Under the pieces are notes generated by a model. That model worked only from the letters and a program-made list of their open reading frames with translations, did not search any database and was not told the DNA's origin. A stretch of 64,000 nt of DNA, taken from Microcebus murinus. Its lineage: Eukaryota; Chordata; Mammalia; Primates; Cheirogaleidae. This document shows positions 34,441-46,168 of the stretch, piece by piece (the stretch's first letter is position 1; each line of letters opens with the position of its first letter). Where the stretch lies: contig NC_134104.1 in the NCBI RefSeq assembly GCF_040939455.1, positions 7,153,501 through 7,217,500 of the forward strand. Reading direction: 5' to 3'. The translations under genes were made by a program, and so were the position numbers.

Positions 34441-35040
34441 AGAAAAATTGGCAAAAGATACCAAAAAATCACTCACAAAAGAAAAAGCACAAATGATCAA
34501 TGGTCAATGGACATGTGGAAAGAAAGTCAATATCAAAACTAATAGAAAAATATCAATGAAATCACTGCTGCGAGCTCTTATTCATATGGGCCTATTAAAT
34601 GGGCCAAGATCCTAAAGCTTGACAATAGGTGGATGAGGGTGGTAAAAACCGATACTTCGCATCAACTATTAGTTGACAAGTGGATTGTCATAACCTTTTT
34701 GGAGAGCAGCTTAGCAATATGGATCCAACCTTGCTCTTACAATCCCCCTTCTGGCATTTTATCCTAGAGCTACAACTGAACAAGTGCACGAAGAGATATA
34801 TGCAATGTTATTAATCCCAAGGTTGTTTATAATAATGAAAAATCTAAAATTAACTAAATTTTCATCAATCAAAAATTAATACATTTAATTGCAATATAAT
34901 TATTCAATGGAATAGCATTGAATGGAAAACCCTTTATACAGGTGATATGAACACAATATATGGAAAGATTTAGTTATAGATATAGTTAAGTGAAAAGGGT
35001 ATCACGTATAGTATGATCCCATTTGAAAAAAATTGTTTAG
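34441..35040 (+). repeat. Old L1 3' segment, sense
   Basis: ORF2-end and 3' UTR order: 'aaaattggcaaaagatacca', 'ggcattttatcctagagcta', 'atgcaatgttattaatccca', 'attattcaatggaatagca', 'tagttaagtgaaaagggtat', 'tagtatgatcccatttgaaa'. Reading frames are broken. Confidence 0.85.
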
Positions 35041-35042
35041 GG

Positions 35043-35044
35043 GT

Positions 35045-35091
<47 letters not shown>

Positions 35092-35096
35092 CGCAC
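35043..35096. repeat. (TG)n microsatellite
   Basis: About 26 TG-type dinucleotides with minor interruptions, lying at the 3' side of the old L1. Confidence 0.95.
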
Positions 35097-36832
35097 ACCA
35101 GCACATGGGTGTTATTCCTAAAGAGCTCTGGACCTACATTCACTAAAATGTTGCATTTTTGTCGCTGATGATGAGATACTGCACTAGTCAGGCAGGGCAG
35201 GCTGTGCTGCATTGAGGAATAAACCCAGATATGTAATGATCCAATGCAAGGGAAGCTCATTTCTCACTCCTGTAAAGTCCAATGTCAGGGGTGGCTGGCT
35301 GCACAGTGAATTTAGACTTCTGCAATTTTGTGCTTTGCCATCTCCAATGTGTGGACCCCAAGGTCGCTTTGGGGGACTGCTCCATTCCAATCTGACAAGG
35401 GCAGAGAGCAAGAGTATGCAGTATCACAAGGAATATTTTGAATGAGTCAGATCTGGAAGCAGCTCACGTAACTACAAGAGAGGCGAGGTAGCCGTAGAGC
35501 CAGGTCCCCATAGGAAGAGGAAATAGAGTTACAGGAATATGCCAAATCCCAGATATACCAAGATTTTCACCTTTTTAATATTTTTTTTCTGTATTGCTTG
35601 AATTTTCTAAAGGTGCCTGCATTATTTTTGTAATCAGAAAAAAATTATAGCAAATTTCCTTTTTAAGAATATTATCTTTTAAAAAGAGAGAGATTGACAG
35701 AGATGTGACAGAGAGAGAGAAGTCAAGACCATCTTGGAGAGCCAGCCCAAGAGGAGGCAGAGGCTTGAGGTCCTGCAGAGCCATCACTGCTGTGCGTCCG
35801 GCTCTTTTATCCCAGGAGTCAGTGGCTTCTCTCTCTGTGCACTCACACCTCCAGCATCAGCCAACTTGAGATTTTGGAGAATGGAAGCTCTCAGCCCTTG
35901 AAAACTAATCTTTCTGTTCTAATATCTCAGGTCTCTAGGGCACGAAGCAGGACGGTGTTATTAAATTTGATTTTTAACACAAGGAAAAGTCAATTGCATT
36001 ATTAATGGATTAGCTGCTGTCTCTTCTTAAAGTGCACTTGGGGTCTGGCATAATCTCATCAAATGAATGATTCATGTGTTTCCATGTGTCTCTAAAACGA
36101 GGTGGTGAAATGCTTACTAAGATTTTCCATTCAAGTTTTCAGCAGTCTATCTAACCTTTAGTTGTTATTCTTGCTGGTGGCTTTTATCTAAGGCGGATTG
36201 TGCCCCTTTAGCTCCATCTTCAGAATAGTATGGTAAAGCTGACTTGATAGCCTTTGCCCCATCCCAGGTCTTGCCAACGTTATGATTAACACTTCTAACA
36301 TCTTGCTCCCGTGCCCTGCAATAGGGTGAACTCCACAGATCTCAGCAGACACTCTGTTAAATGCATTCGGAGGTTATCTCACTAGCAGGTTGCTGTTTAT
36401 TACTCAATCCGTGGAAGAATTCAAGCAAGTCATGCTAATCTTATTATATAGCAAAATGTGTGGCCACCTTGAGTTCTGCAAAGGAAATATTATTTTCCAG
36501 AAAAGAGAGTCACAATTTGCCCCTAAATGGCTGACAACGTCCCATGAGGTGGCCCCTGCCAACACTCTCTGCACATCTCTCCAGGGCATGCTCACCCCCG
36601 ACCCAAACCCTGGACATCTGGCGGAGTCCCAGACCCTGCCGTTACCTGGAGGAGGTGCGGGCACTGAGGAGGCAGGCGTGGTTCCTGATTGGCCTCCAGG
36701 CCATGCGGGGTCTGGGGTGACCTGAAGCTGCCCCACCTACTTGTCATCCAGAAAGGAGGCCCCAAGACACAACCAGTTCTGTCACAGGGCTCTGCCTCTC
36801 AGAACAAAAGCATGCTGAATCTGATGGGTACA
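35097..36832. other. Unassigned non-coding sequence
   Basis: Includes a short GA-rich tract (35,683-35,722). The ORF pair at 36,390-36,736 (111 codons +, 110 codons -) is mutual antisense with no domain. No gene is supported. Confidence 0.35.
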
Positions 36833-37182
36833 CAGTCATGCATCAGTTAAGGACAGGGAGATGTTCGGAGAAATGCATCCGTTGTTAAGAGATTTTGTCG
36901 TTGTGCAAACATCAGAGTGCACTTGTACAAACCTAGGTGGTACAGCCCACTACACACCTAGGTTGTATGGCGTAGCTTATTGCTGCTAGGCTGAAAACCT
37001 GCCAGCATGTTACTGTACTGAATACTGAAGGCAACTGTATCATAACACAATGGTATTTGGTTATCTAAGCATATCTGAACATAGAAAGAGTACAGTTAAA
37101 ATACTGCATTATAATCTCATGTGACCATCATTGTATACAGGGTCCATCATTGACTGAAACGTGGTTATGCAGCACATGACTG
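36833..37182. mobile_element. MER2-type (Tigger) DNA transposon
   Basis: Inverted ends 'cagtcatgcatcagttaagg' and 'tggttatgcagcacatgactg' enclose the MER2 interior: 'caaacctaggtggtacagcc', 'actacacacctaggttgtat', 'catgttactgtactgaatac'. It is non-autonomous and about 350 bases long. Confidence 0.9.
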
Positions 37183-37869
37183 TTTTCTCAAATGCAGAGA
37201 AACTTCCATCTCCCACAATCTTTGACCTTCAGAAAATACAAACAAGACTTTTAGATTTGAGAAACTCATTCCAGGACTAAGCCATTGCATTTCTTTTTAG
37301 TGCACTGATTTAATTATGGCATGTACTTTTCTGTTCATATTTCTCAAGGCTATGGGAATATGGGGTAAATCATCCCAAACCAAATCAGTAATTGTTCTAA
37401 TAAAAATAATTAGATAAGATAAAAAATAGATTAGATAACTTCAGTTGAACTTTACTCCGTGTTCCAGACATGTGGGTTAAGTGTGGTTCATCAGATGTTA
37501 AAAGCTGTCCCCAAATGCACCGACAGGTTAGCAACTTCAAAATAAGCCAAGCCTCATAACAATTTCCTGAGAAAATGGAGGAGGAAATTGGCAAATAATC
37601 TTTCTAAATTGTTTCAAAACATTTTAAAAGAAATTATGCTGAGAAAGAAAACATTCTTGTATATCCTATTAAAAGTGATTTCCACTTACCACTCCCAAAA
37701 TAAGAAAACAATATAATCTTTAAATATCTTATATGTCTTTACAGAAATGTTTGTTGGCCATTTCACCTGAAAGAACTGAATACAAAAACCCCTAAGTCAA
37801 GTTTGAGGTTTAGCTGTTCATGTTTCATTGATTGCTTGTATTATTCATCTTATCAATTTATTTCTTTCA
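37183..37869. other. Unassigned AT-rich sequence
   Basis: No gene or repeat family is recognised. Confidence 0.35.
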
Positions 37870-38062
37870 AAAGGAGCTGGCATGGAATTCAGGCTTTGCC
37901 ATTTACTAAGTGACCTTGGAACAAGACCTAATCTCTGTTTTCGTGTCAATTGCCTAATTCGCAGAAATGCAGATACGAAGGCTCATCACGTAGGGCTGTT
38001 GAGAGAATTAAATTAGAAAACGTAGACAGGGCCCAATTCATAGTAGACTCTCAATGAAACTC
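37870..38062 (+). repeat. MIR SINE
   Basis: Sense order: 'ggaattcaggctttgccatt', 'tactaagtgaccttggaaca', 'gggctgttgagagaattaaa', 'tagtagactctcaatgaa'. Confidence 0.75.
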
Positions 38063-38324
38063 ATTTTTCTTTTCTGTCTTCTTTGATTAACTCAGAGTCA
38101 AAAGAGCTGCAGTAACTTCTAAGTCCCCCAGTCTGCTACCTACTTGGAGCAGACCACGTCATCTTTCTCTGGATTCCTCACTTACGAAAGCAGGGACTAA
38201 CATTGGGCTTTCTTGCCATCCCAGCCATCTCAGATCTTGCAGAAGCAGAAAATTCATTCACTCAGCAAACACATTGTGGCCCCAGTGCGCCAGATCCCAC
38301 TCTAGGGGGTGGGGGGCATATTAT

Positions 38325-38798
38325 TAATAGTTTCCCAGGGCTGCTGCGACAAATTATCACAAAGCGGGTGGCTCAAAACAGCAGAAACCCACTTGCAGTT
38401 CTGGAGGCAAGAAGTTTGTGATCACGGGTTTGTCAGGGCCCTGTTCCCTCTGGGGTCTGTAGTGGGGTGGTGAGATGCCCCTGCCTCTTCCAGCTTCTGG
38501 TGGCCGATGGCAATTCTTGGTTTGTGGACGCGTCACTCCAATCTCCACCTCTGTCAGTGCACGGCCTTCTTCCTGTGTGTCTTCACACCGTCTTCCCTTT
38601 GCACATGTCTCTGTGTCCAGATTTGCCTCTTCCTATAAGGACACCAGGGGTCATTGGATGGGGGCCCATCTTAATCTAGTATGACCTCATCTTAATTTGA
38701 TTATATCTGCAAAGTCCTTATTTCCAAATGAAGTCACATTCACAGATACTGGGGGTTAGGACTTGGACATCTTTTTGGAGACACAATTCGTCCAACAA
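38325..38798 (-). mobile_element. MLT1-type LTR, antisense
   Basis: Near-complete reverse-complement MLT1: 'agtttcccagggctgctgc', 'cttgcagttctggaggcaag', 'ccttcttcctgtgtgtcttc', 'tataaggacaccaggggtc', 'gattatatctgcaaagtcct', 'actgggggttaggacttgga'. Solo LTR. Confidence 0.9.
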
Positions 38799-39080
38799 TA
38801 AGAGAATACAGTGGTGACTGAGGCCCCCAACAGGGCTCAGCGAGACAGCTCAGAGAACAAGCAGGTAAGATTCAGGGCACAAAGGTTAGCAAGAGACCCT
38901 TGCCCCCGGTGCTTAGGAGGTGATATTTGCCACCAACTGCCAAAGGGGAAGGAAGTGACCTCCAAGATTGGCACAGCATGTTTTTTTTTTTCCTTTTATC
39001 ACCATCATCTTTATTAAAATAATACAATTTTAAAATTCAAGCGGACGATAGGACCCCCTTGCAGCCCCAGTATCACTCCC
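38799..39080. other. Unassigned sequence with a T tract
   Basis: A short poly(T) stretch lies near 38,981-38,991. Nothing else is seen. Confidence 0.3.
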
Positions 39081-39084
39081 TATT

Positions 39085-39408
39085 GCTCATATTTTTCTCA
39101 TTTTTTATTGAAATTAACTTTGCATACCATAACATTCACACTTTTAAACTGTGCAATTCAGTGGGTTTTTTTTAGTATGTTACAAAGTTGTGCAACCTTC
39201 ACCACAATCCGATTCCAAAACATTTCCATTGCCCCAAGAAGAAACTCTGTATCTATTAGCAGTCACTGGCCTCCCCCTGTCCTGCCAATCACAAATCTAC
39301 TTTCTGTCTCTCTGGCTTTCCTGTTCTGGATATTTAATATAAATGGAATTGTACTGGGGGAAATGGGCATTTATTGAAACCTTAAAATCTGTACCCCCAT
39401 AATATGCC

Positions 39409-39441
<33 letters not shown>

Positions 39442-39990
39442 AAATGGAATTGTACAATATATGACCTCTTGTGTCTAGTTCCTTTTATGTAGTGTAATGT
39501 TTTCAAGGTTGATCCATGATCATTCCTTTTTATAGCTAAATAATATTCCACTATACCACATTATATTTATGAATTCATCAATTGGTGGGCATTTAGTAGT
39601 TTCCACTTTTAGCTGTCATGAATAATAATGCTATGAATATTCATGTGGCAGTGTTTCTGTGGACATAGGTTTTCAATTCTGGAGACTCTACACCTAGGTG
39701 TGGAACTGCTGGATCACATGGTAACTCTATGTTTAACGTTTGATTTGCTGCCAACCTGTTTTCCACAGCAGCTGCACCATTTTACAATCCTACAAATAAT
39801 GAATGAGTGTTCCAATTTCCCCACATCCTTGCCAACACTTGTTATTATCTGTCTTTTTGATTAGCATCATCCTAGTCGGTTTGAAAGTGGTTTTGATTTA
39901 CATTTCCCTGGTGACTAATGGTGCATCTTTTCAGGTGCTCATGGGGAATTTTGTATCTCCTTTGGAGAAATATCTATTCAAATCCTTTGC
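39085..39990 (-). repeat. Old L1 3' region, antisense
   Basis: Reverse of an L1 3' end: 'tttattgaaattaactttgc', 'cacttttaaactgtgcaatt', 'ttgtgcaaccttcaccacaa', 'agctaaataatattccacta', 'ctgctggatcacatggtaac', 'tttccctggtgactaatggt'. It is interrupted by a younger L1 tail at 39,354-39,441. Confidence 0.85.
39354..39441 (+). mobile_element. Very short 5'-truncated young L1 insertion
   Basis: About 85 bases of L1 3' UTR end ('gggcatttattgaaacctta', 'taatatgccaaaataaaata') with an (aaat)n and poly(A) tail. The duplication 'aatggaattgtac' lies immediately before it (about 39,341-39,353) and again right after the tail. It sits inside the old antisense L1. Confidence 0.9.
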
Positions 39991-40454
39991 CTGTTTTTTT
40001 TTTTTTTCCATTGTGGGCAGAGCATTTTTGTTCACACAGATTTTGAGCTCAGAAATAAAATTCAAAGAGGGAGACTTGGAAAGAAGCAAAGGGCTGACGA
40101 CATTAGCAAGGGTTTTACCCGCAAATGACTCCCCTCCATCCTCTCTGTCCCTGGCCTTCTGGAAGTCAAGAGTCAGATGACAAGGACAGAGCCAAAGGTG
40201 AGCCCAGCACAGATGGAACCATGCCACGAAAGAAATAGACGTAGATAAAATATTTCCTCACGTGGAAAGCCATACCATCTGTTCATTTTAATTTGAAGCA
40301 AACAGGATGCCACTTCCTCGTTGCCCGACCTTCTGGCCTGCGGTCCACCCTGGACCACACGGGAGGGGCCGGGGGTCCTTCCCTGCCATCGCCAAGGCAG
40401 AATCAGCAGCCACGGTGGAGAAGTCTGCTACAAAATCACCTTGAAAAGCAAATT
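39991..40454. other. Unassigned non-coding sequence
   Basis: Poly(T) tract at about 39,995-40,008. The ORFs around it have no domain. Confidence 0.35.
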
Positions 40455-40904
40455 CCTGTGATGAAATACCTGAAAATAAGACCTACCCATAAAATGAGCC
40501 CTAGCAGGATTTCTAAGCATTTGCACAATATAAGCCCTACCCCCAAAATAAGACCTAGTGATGGGCGTGGCTGCGCAGCGCATCTGCACAACCCATGCAT
40601 TTCATAGCGGAGCAGTAAAGAAGACGAGCAGCCCTTCTCATCTGCCCCATGAGAGCTCTAGTGCTCGACATGAGAGATTGGGGCCAATGGTTCTAAAGGA
40701 AATAGAGTCGCGAGAAATTTAGGATGGAATTCAGGGTTTGGAGAGTTATGATGATGTTCCAGAGGAAGACAACTTAACTATACTTGAATAAATGTAGATG
40801 ATTGCACCGTACTTAAATAACACATCCCTTGAAAATAAGCCCTAGGGTATCTTCTTGGGGAAAAATAAATATAAGACCCTGTCTTATTTTTGAGGAAACA
40901 CAGT
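40455..40904. mobile_element. Tc1/mariner-like non-autonomous element
   Basis: The left end 'cctgaaaataagacctaccc' mirrors the right end 'gtcttatttttgaggaaaca'. The motif 'aaaataagccctag' or 'aaaataagacctag' recurs near 40,473, 40,541 and 40,834 as subterminal repeats. No transposase frame survives. The 'gaaaataagacc' terminus is one I associate with mariner-type miniature elements in mammals. The exact left boundary is uncertain. Confidence 0.65.
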
Positions 40905-41699
40905 ACTGCCCACCACTGTCCTAAGAAGAGACTCTTAATCCTATCACAGTGGCAGGAATTATGACAAATGCTGCAATTATGGTTCTGGCAGATTCACTAT
41001 AACCCATGCACCTCCTGCCCCGCTCCGGCCCCAGCAGCACCCCGGACTTACTTCTACGGGGCAATGATGTCTTGTTCTACTCGGTACTTTTCGAGGTCAC
41101 TCGGACACTGTGTTGTGGGAAGTATGGATCTGAGGTCACCGATTTCCAGCTGGGACTGTCCCCAAAGGCAGACACTAAAATGGGAAATTAAGCTTCGTGG
41201 CCTCCTCTGCTGTTCTGTGGCCGGTGGGGTAGAACAGTCTCTGACAAGGTGACGGGTGGATTTTTCACTCCCTGCCACACTGCTGGCCCTGGAGAGAAAA
41301 ACATAATTTTCAATGTCGTCATCAAAAGCTTGGAGTTTAACCAGCTCCCCGTTGCTTTGACAGCAAAGAGCTGAGAAGGTCGACTATTTGAAACTTAACC
41401 ATCTTCAAAAGGTCTTCAAACCCCATCCCAGCTCTGATAAGCTGAACGCCCTGCCGAGACTGGCGGGTAAAACGAGGCAGAAGTGGAGGTTCTGAGTGCG
41501 CACGCGCAGAGCCGAAGATGCCCCTGGCCCTGGGCGGGAGACTGTGGCGTCCACACTGGCTGTGTTTGTTGCCGAAGTGCTGAACCTCCCCCTTACCTGC
41601 TTCGGACACCTCTCCTCCCCGTCGATTTGTTTCCCAGCAGGCCTCATTTAGCACGGTCTCAATGTGATGATTAAAACACTCTTTTCCACGGGATGGCTA
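40905..41699. other. Unassigned non-coding sequence
   Basis: Small CpG cluster near 41,497-41,550. ORFs at 41,337-41,654 (-) and 41,483-41,674 (+) overlap and lack domains. Confidence 0.35.
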
Positions 41700-41777
41700 C
41701 AAATCATCTAAATTTGTATTGTTTTAAGCCAATAAATTTGTGATAGTTTGTTGCAGCAGCCTTGGAAAACTAACATG
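41700..41777 (+). repeat. MLT1-type LTR 3' end fragment
   Basis: 'gttttaagccaataaatttg' and 'ttgttgcagcagccttgga' match the MLT1 3' end in sense. Confidence 0.6.
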
Positions 41778-41859
41778 AATTCCTTCCCTTGTAGAAACTC
41801 TGTGGTTAGCAGGCGACAGTGGGTTGGCCTGTCCTAGCACCCTGTGACGTTTCTAAGGA

Positions 41860-42135
41860 TATTTCTCTGCCTTTTCTAGCTTCTAGAGGCGGCCTGTGTC
41901 CCTTGGCTCTGGTCTGGTCCTTCATCTTCACAGCCGGCAGGGTGAAATCTTCCCATCTCTCTGTCTGCTTCTGTCATGACATCACCTTTGTCTTCTCCTA
42001 ACCCTCCCGTCTCCCCTTTATAAGGACTCTTTTAACTTCGCCACCTCTGCAAGTCCTCGGCAACACATTCACGGGTCCCAGCGATTGGGAAGTGGACATC
42101 TTTGGGAGGACATTATTCAGTCTATCACTGTCTCC
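41860..42135 (-). repeat. MLT1-type LTR fragment, antisense
   Basis: 'ctctgccttttctagcttct', 'cccctttataaggactcttt', 'cattcacgggtcccagcgat' and 'aagtggacatctttgggagg' follow the reverse MLT1 order. Diverged and incomplete. Confidence 0.65.
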
Positions 42136-43424
42136 CAGGCCAGGACACTGGGGAATTTGGGAATATTTCCCTCTGCCAAATGTGGTTCCTGCCCAGGGAG
42201 AACACTGAGAAAGGACCACAGGATGAGTAAATGAGTAAGACTCAAGAGCTTTCAGAGGCCCTTAAGGAAACGAAGCCCCTGCCTATTTTTGCAGATCCGA
42301 CCTTCTATGACCTAGCCGATAAGTTCGGCATGTAAGATGAAGGCTATTTTATTGTTCTAACATGCATTTCTGCCAGAATAATCACCCAGATGAAAAATAA
42401 TCAACACTTAATTCCTGCTTATTTTCTTAGAACAGGAGTTTAATTGTAACTATAACCAAAATCATGTTCACTATCAGATAAACTTATTTTTAGAGGTTTT
42501 GTTTCAGTTTTGGGGATAAAGTTCCAACAATCAGCTCCAACACTGCCCAGCTACCTCTGAAGAAGTCTCTGTTCCAATGAAATAAGGCACAGTTTGATCC
42601 AGCAAAGTCTTCCTTTTGCTCCTAGTAAATCCTCCATTTCCAACTTCTTCTAGGACTTTAGCTGAGAATTAGAGCTGTGGAATTAACTGCTTCTTACGAA
42701 TGCCTAGGATAAATTTATCTGCAGCTCTTGGTGCAATCATAGGGGTGAGGAGTCTGTGATTTAACAGATAGAGGTATTTGGGCACCTCTCTTACTAAAAA
42801 CCACATTTTCATAAGAATTTTTGGAGAAAAATTCATAAGATGGTAACTTTAAAATAGAGTCCACAGGAAAAAAATAACAAGGGAGGCAAATCTGTTATAA
42901 AAGTGCACCCTTGAAATTAGGACTTCTGAGAAGATGCTCAAACCCAAACTGTATTTTTAAAAATATAAGTCAAGGGTAATCAGTGACGCTTCCATGTGTC
43001 GTATAGGATGTTTAGTAGATGTTTCAGGAAAAATCAAACTTTTTGAAAGAACTCGGAACTAAGATCTGAGTAGGTATTTCCTGGGTGATTGCTCTTTTCT
43101 ACCAAATGGGAATATTTGCTTTCTCCAAAGTTTGTGATCTAAGCTGCAGCTGGCTCAGACAGTATTCCTTCCCCCTGGGGCAGAACTTGCTCCTGTCTGT
43201 ACTGGTGCATAATCACTGCATACAGGGGACTCACCTTTGTCAAGGGAGTGGAAGAAGGAAAGGGACTCATCCTCTCCCATCCCTCCCTCTCCTCTCCTCT
43301 GGCGTCTCCTGCTCCCAGCTTTTCCCAACCTCCTCTCCCGCTCCCAGCTGCCAGAGCTGGGGTCCACCTGCGCTGAGTGACTGGCTAAGGGCTGCCCTCC
43401 TAGGCAGCGCTGTGATTTCTTAAA
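42136..43424. other. Unassigned non-coding sequence
   Basis: No repeat or exon is recognised. The ORF at 43,085-43,423 (+, 112 codons) has no domain. Confidence 0.35.
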
Positions 43425-43925
43425 ACACCCTTACCGAGATATAATTCACGTACCATACAATTCACCCATTTAGAGTGTACAATTCAGCGGTTTTGGTATG
43501 CTCACAGATATGTGCAACCATCACCAATGTCAATTTTAGAACATTTTTATCACCTCTGAAAGGAACCCTGTGCTCCTTACTGTCGCCTGCCCACCCCTGC
43601 CCTACGCAACCGCTAATCTACTCTCCGTCTCAATTGATGCCCCTGTTCGGAATGGATCCTGCCATATATTGCCTTTTGAGTCTGGCTGCTTTCACTGGGT
43701 GTTTTCAAGGTTCATCTGCGTTGTGGCGTGCATTCGTGCTCCATTCCTTCTACGGCCAGATAACATTCCATATGGAGAGGACACATTTTGCTTATCCACT
43801 CATGTACATTTGGGTTGTTTCCACCTTCTGGCTGTTGCGAGTAATGCCGCTGTGGACATTCGTGTGCAGGCTTTTGCGTGGACGTGTGTTTTATTCCTCC
43901 TGGGGCAGCAGCATGATTTAACCAC
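43425..43925 (-). repeat. Old L1 3' region, antisense
   Basis: Reverse of an L1 3' UTR: 'cccttaccgagatataattc', 'accatacaattcacccattt', 'atgtgcaaccatcaccaatg', 'gccagataacattccatatg', 'tttgggttgtttccaccttc'. The ORFs at 43,475-43,971 are translations of it. Confidence 0.9.
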
Positions 43926-44084
43926 ACACAGGTGCACAGCCCCCCGAAGAGGGTCCGGGAGGAGCTTCTAGGGGTGAACTCACAGGGTGTGCGGCCACTG
44001 GGGAGGAGGGGTCAAGGCAGAGACAGAGCCTTTTCTGGGCCTCTTCAGAGCCCACCGGTGCCCCGGGCACAGAGAGAGGGGTTC

Positions 44085-44295
44085 GAAAGCACAGGCTCAA
44101 ATCCCACCTCGACCCCTGGCCAGCCACGCATTTGAAGGCCAGTGGCTAAAACTTCCCAGCTCTCGGCTGCAATGTCTTTTTCTGCAAAACAGGACTAGTG
44201 ATCAATGTGCTTTCTGGGGTTCTGGTATAATCAGAATGATATAACAGGGAGCCCTTAGCACCAAGCCTGGCATAGAGTAGTTCCTTCCTAAGTTT
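44085..44295 (+). repeat. MIR SINE
   Basis: Sense order: 'gcacaggctcaaatcccacc', 'tttctgcaaaacaggactag', 'ttagcaccaagcctggcata'. Diverged. Confidence 0.7.
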
Positions 44296-45769
44296 ACTAT
44301 AGGTTATTAATTAGGAAGATCTAAACTGCAAGTGGGAGAACATCTGGCTAAAATGGCGTGAATACTGGGGGGGGGGGGTTGTTGATAAATGTCACCTACG
44401 GGAAGTCCAAAGGTGACCTGTCCAGGTCAGCAGCCCCAGAGCCTCAGGGCTGTGGTGGACCCATTGCCCTTTGTTTCTTCTCTTAATCTTGCCCTCGTGG
44501 AGGCAGGAAGGCTCCACACTTCGTGTCTTGCCTCAACCAGGCCTCAAAAGGCAGGATGGATGGAGCAGGAAGAGGCTCTTCTCTCACTTTCCCTCTACCC
44601 ACTTCATCTGCTGACGTCCCCTCAGGATTGGAAACTACAGCCAACTCCAAGTTGCAAGGGACACGGGAGTAGTGGTGTCTGGTACTTACCTCTGTTGTGG
44701 GTGGTAGACTGGTAGCAAAAAAAAAAGTGGGAAAATATCTGTTGGTAGTGAGTCAATAGTGTTGCCATCTTGTTTTTTATTGTTATAATTCTGGCATGGA
44801 AATGCAACCATATAAATTATAGCCTCTAAAATTTAGTATTCTGTCATCCCGTTCACTCCAGACAGCAGGTTTTATGGACTGTCATGGTTACACAAAAATC
44901 GTCTTTGTTTCATTGTATTTAACTCACATCAAATCTTTGTGCCATGGAAACCACAGAAAAGCACAGAGGAAAACCCAGACAGGCCACTGCAAACGTCTAG
45001 ACAAATGGCACAGGGACCCGGGGACTCCAGTGCTCGGTATTGAAGCCCGCAGCTAGGGAAGGCAGTCTCTGAAGAGGCCTGGTTGAGGCCCCGTGAGGGG
45101 AGGTTCCCACTCTGGTGACCGTGAATCTCAGTGGAGAACCAGGAGGGACCTCACAAGTCTCCTCCAAGTGCTTTGTTCTGCATCGGACAAAGCTGAGGCT
45201 GGAGAAAGTAAATCAGACCCAAATATTTGCAAATGCAGCCAAGCCTGGGCCTGTCTGGGTCCCTTAAGGTCAGGTTATTGGCCTAGAACCTGCCACTTTG
45301 GGCTTCCAAAATAGCCAGCCACTTTGCCTCTTTCGAACCGAAGCCAATTGTGATTTGGGTTCACAGGGTGAATCCATTTTCATGGAGTCATCTATTTTAA
45401 TATCACTCTAATTTTGCTTTGTTTCCAACACACTGAGCTCCTAAGAAAAGGCAGAGCGAAGGCCATTGAGCCAGCCGAGAACAAATGACATCAGGTTTGC
45501 TCATCCGTCTTGGCAGCGTCCTAGCCTTTCCCCTCCAGGCAGTGCCACAAAAAAGGGCACAAAGGAAGCTCTAGATGCGGCCCTGGGTTAAGGCGAAAAT
45601 AAACCCCACTCTCCGAGAGCAAACCGCCTCCAAAGCACAGCGGCCAGTCACAGCACCGCTCTGTCCCCGCAGATTCCAGGGCTTCCTGTGGGGTCCTTCC
45701 CCCTAGAACCTATCACTAATGTTTTTCTACAGCTTAAGCGCAAGGCACAGACTGTATCATATTACATCA
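44296..45769. other. Unassigned sequence
   Basis: Contains a poly(G) run of about ten bases at 44,369-44,378. No exon is supported. Confidence 0.35.
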
Positions 45770-45925
45770 AAATCAGGAGAAATTCCAGAGGGTAAATGTC
45801 CTAAGATCATGCCTAAGGAAAATTCCTTAACCCCTCGTGCCTCAGTTTCCTCATCTGTAAAATGGGCGTGATAAAATAATACCCACCTCAAAGAGATGAT
45901 TTAGGCCCTAAAGGAAGTATTTCTT
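45770..45925 (+). repeat. MIR SINE fragment
   Basis: 'ttccttaacccctcgtgcct', 'cagtttcctcatctgtaaaa' and 'tgggcgtgataaaataatac' are the MIR core in sense. It ends just before the second hAT element. Confidence 0.85.
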
Positions 45926-45950
45926 TTTTTTTCTTTTTTAAGCCCCAGAA

Positions 45951-46160
45951 CAGGGGTCCTCAAACTACAGCCTGCGGGCCACACGCGGCCTGCTGAGGAC
46001 ATTTATCTGCCCGCCAGGTGTTTTTGCCACCGCTGCCTGTCCTGCTTAGCAGCCAACTGGTCCCGGGCCCACAGTGCGCATGTGTGGAATGTGCGCCGCA
46101 CTCTCCAACGGTCCGAGGACAGTGAACTGGCCCCCTGTTTAAACAGTTTGAGGACCCCCA
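45951..46160. mobile_element. hAT-type miniature transposon, copy 2
   Basis: A 210-bp copy of the element at 17,142-17,363, with ends 'caggggtcctcaaact' and 'cagtttgaggaccccca'. The flanking duplication is 'ccccagaa' (45,943-45,950) against 'ccccagac' (46,161-46,168), seven of eight matching. It is roughly 90% identical to copy 1 by eye. Differences concentrate at CpG sites (for example 'cggcctgctgagg' against 'cggcccgcagagg') and at the small internal duplication present only in copy 1. No transposase ORF. Confidence 0.85.
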
Positions 46161-46168
46161 CCCCAGAC

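Noticed and set aside
43475..43971. Plus-strand ORFs of 133-148 codons that look hydrophobic and membrane-like
   Set aside because: They lie entirely in an antisense old L1 3' UTR.
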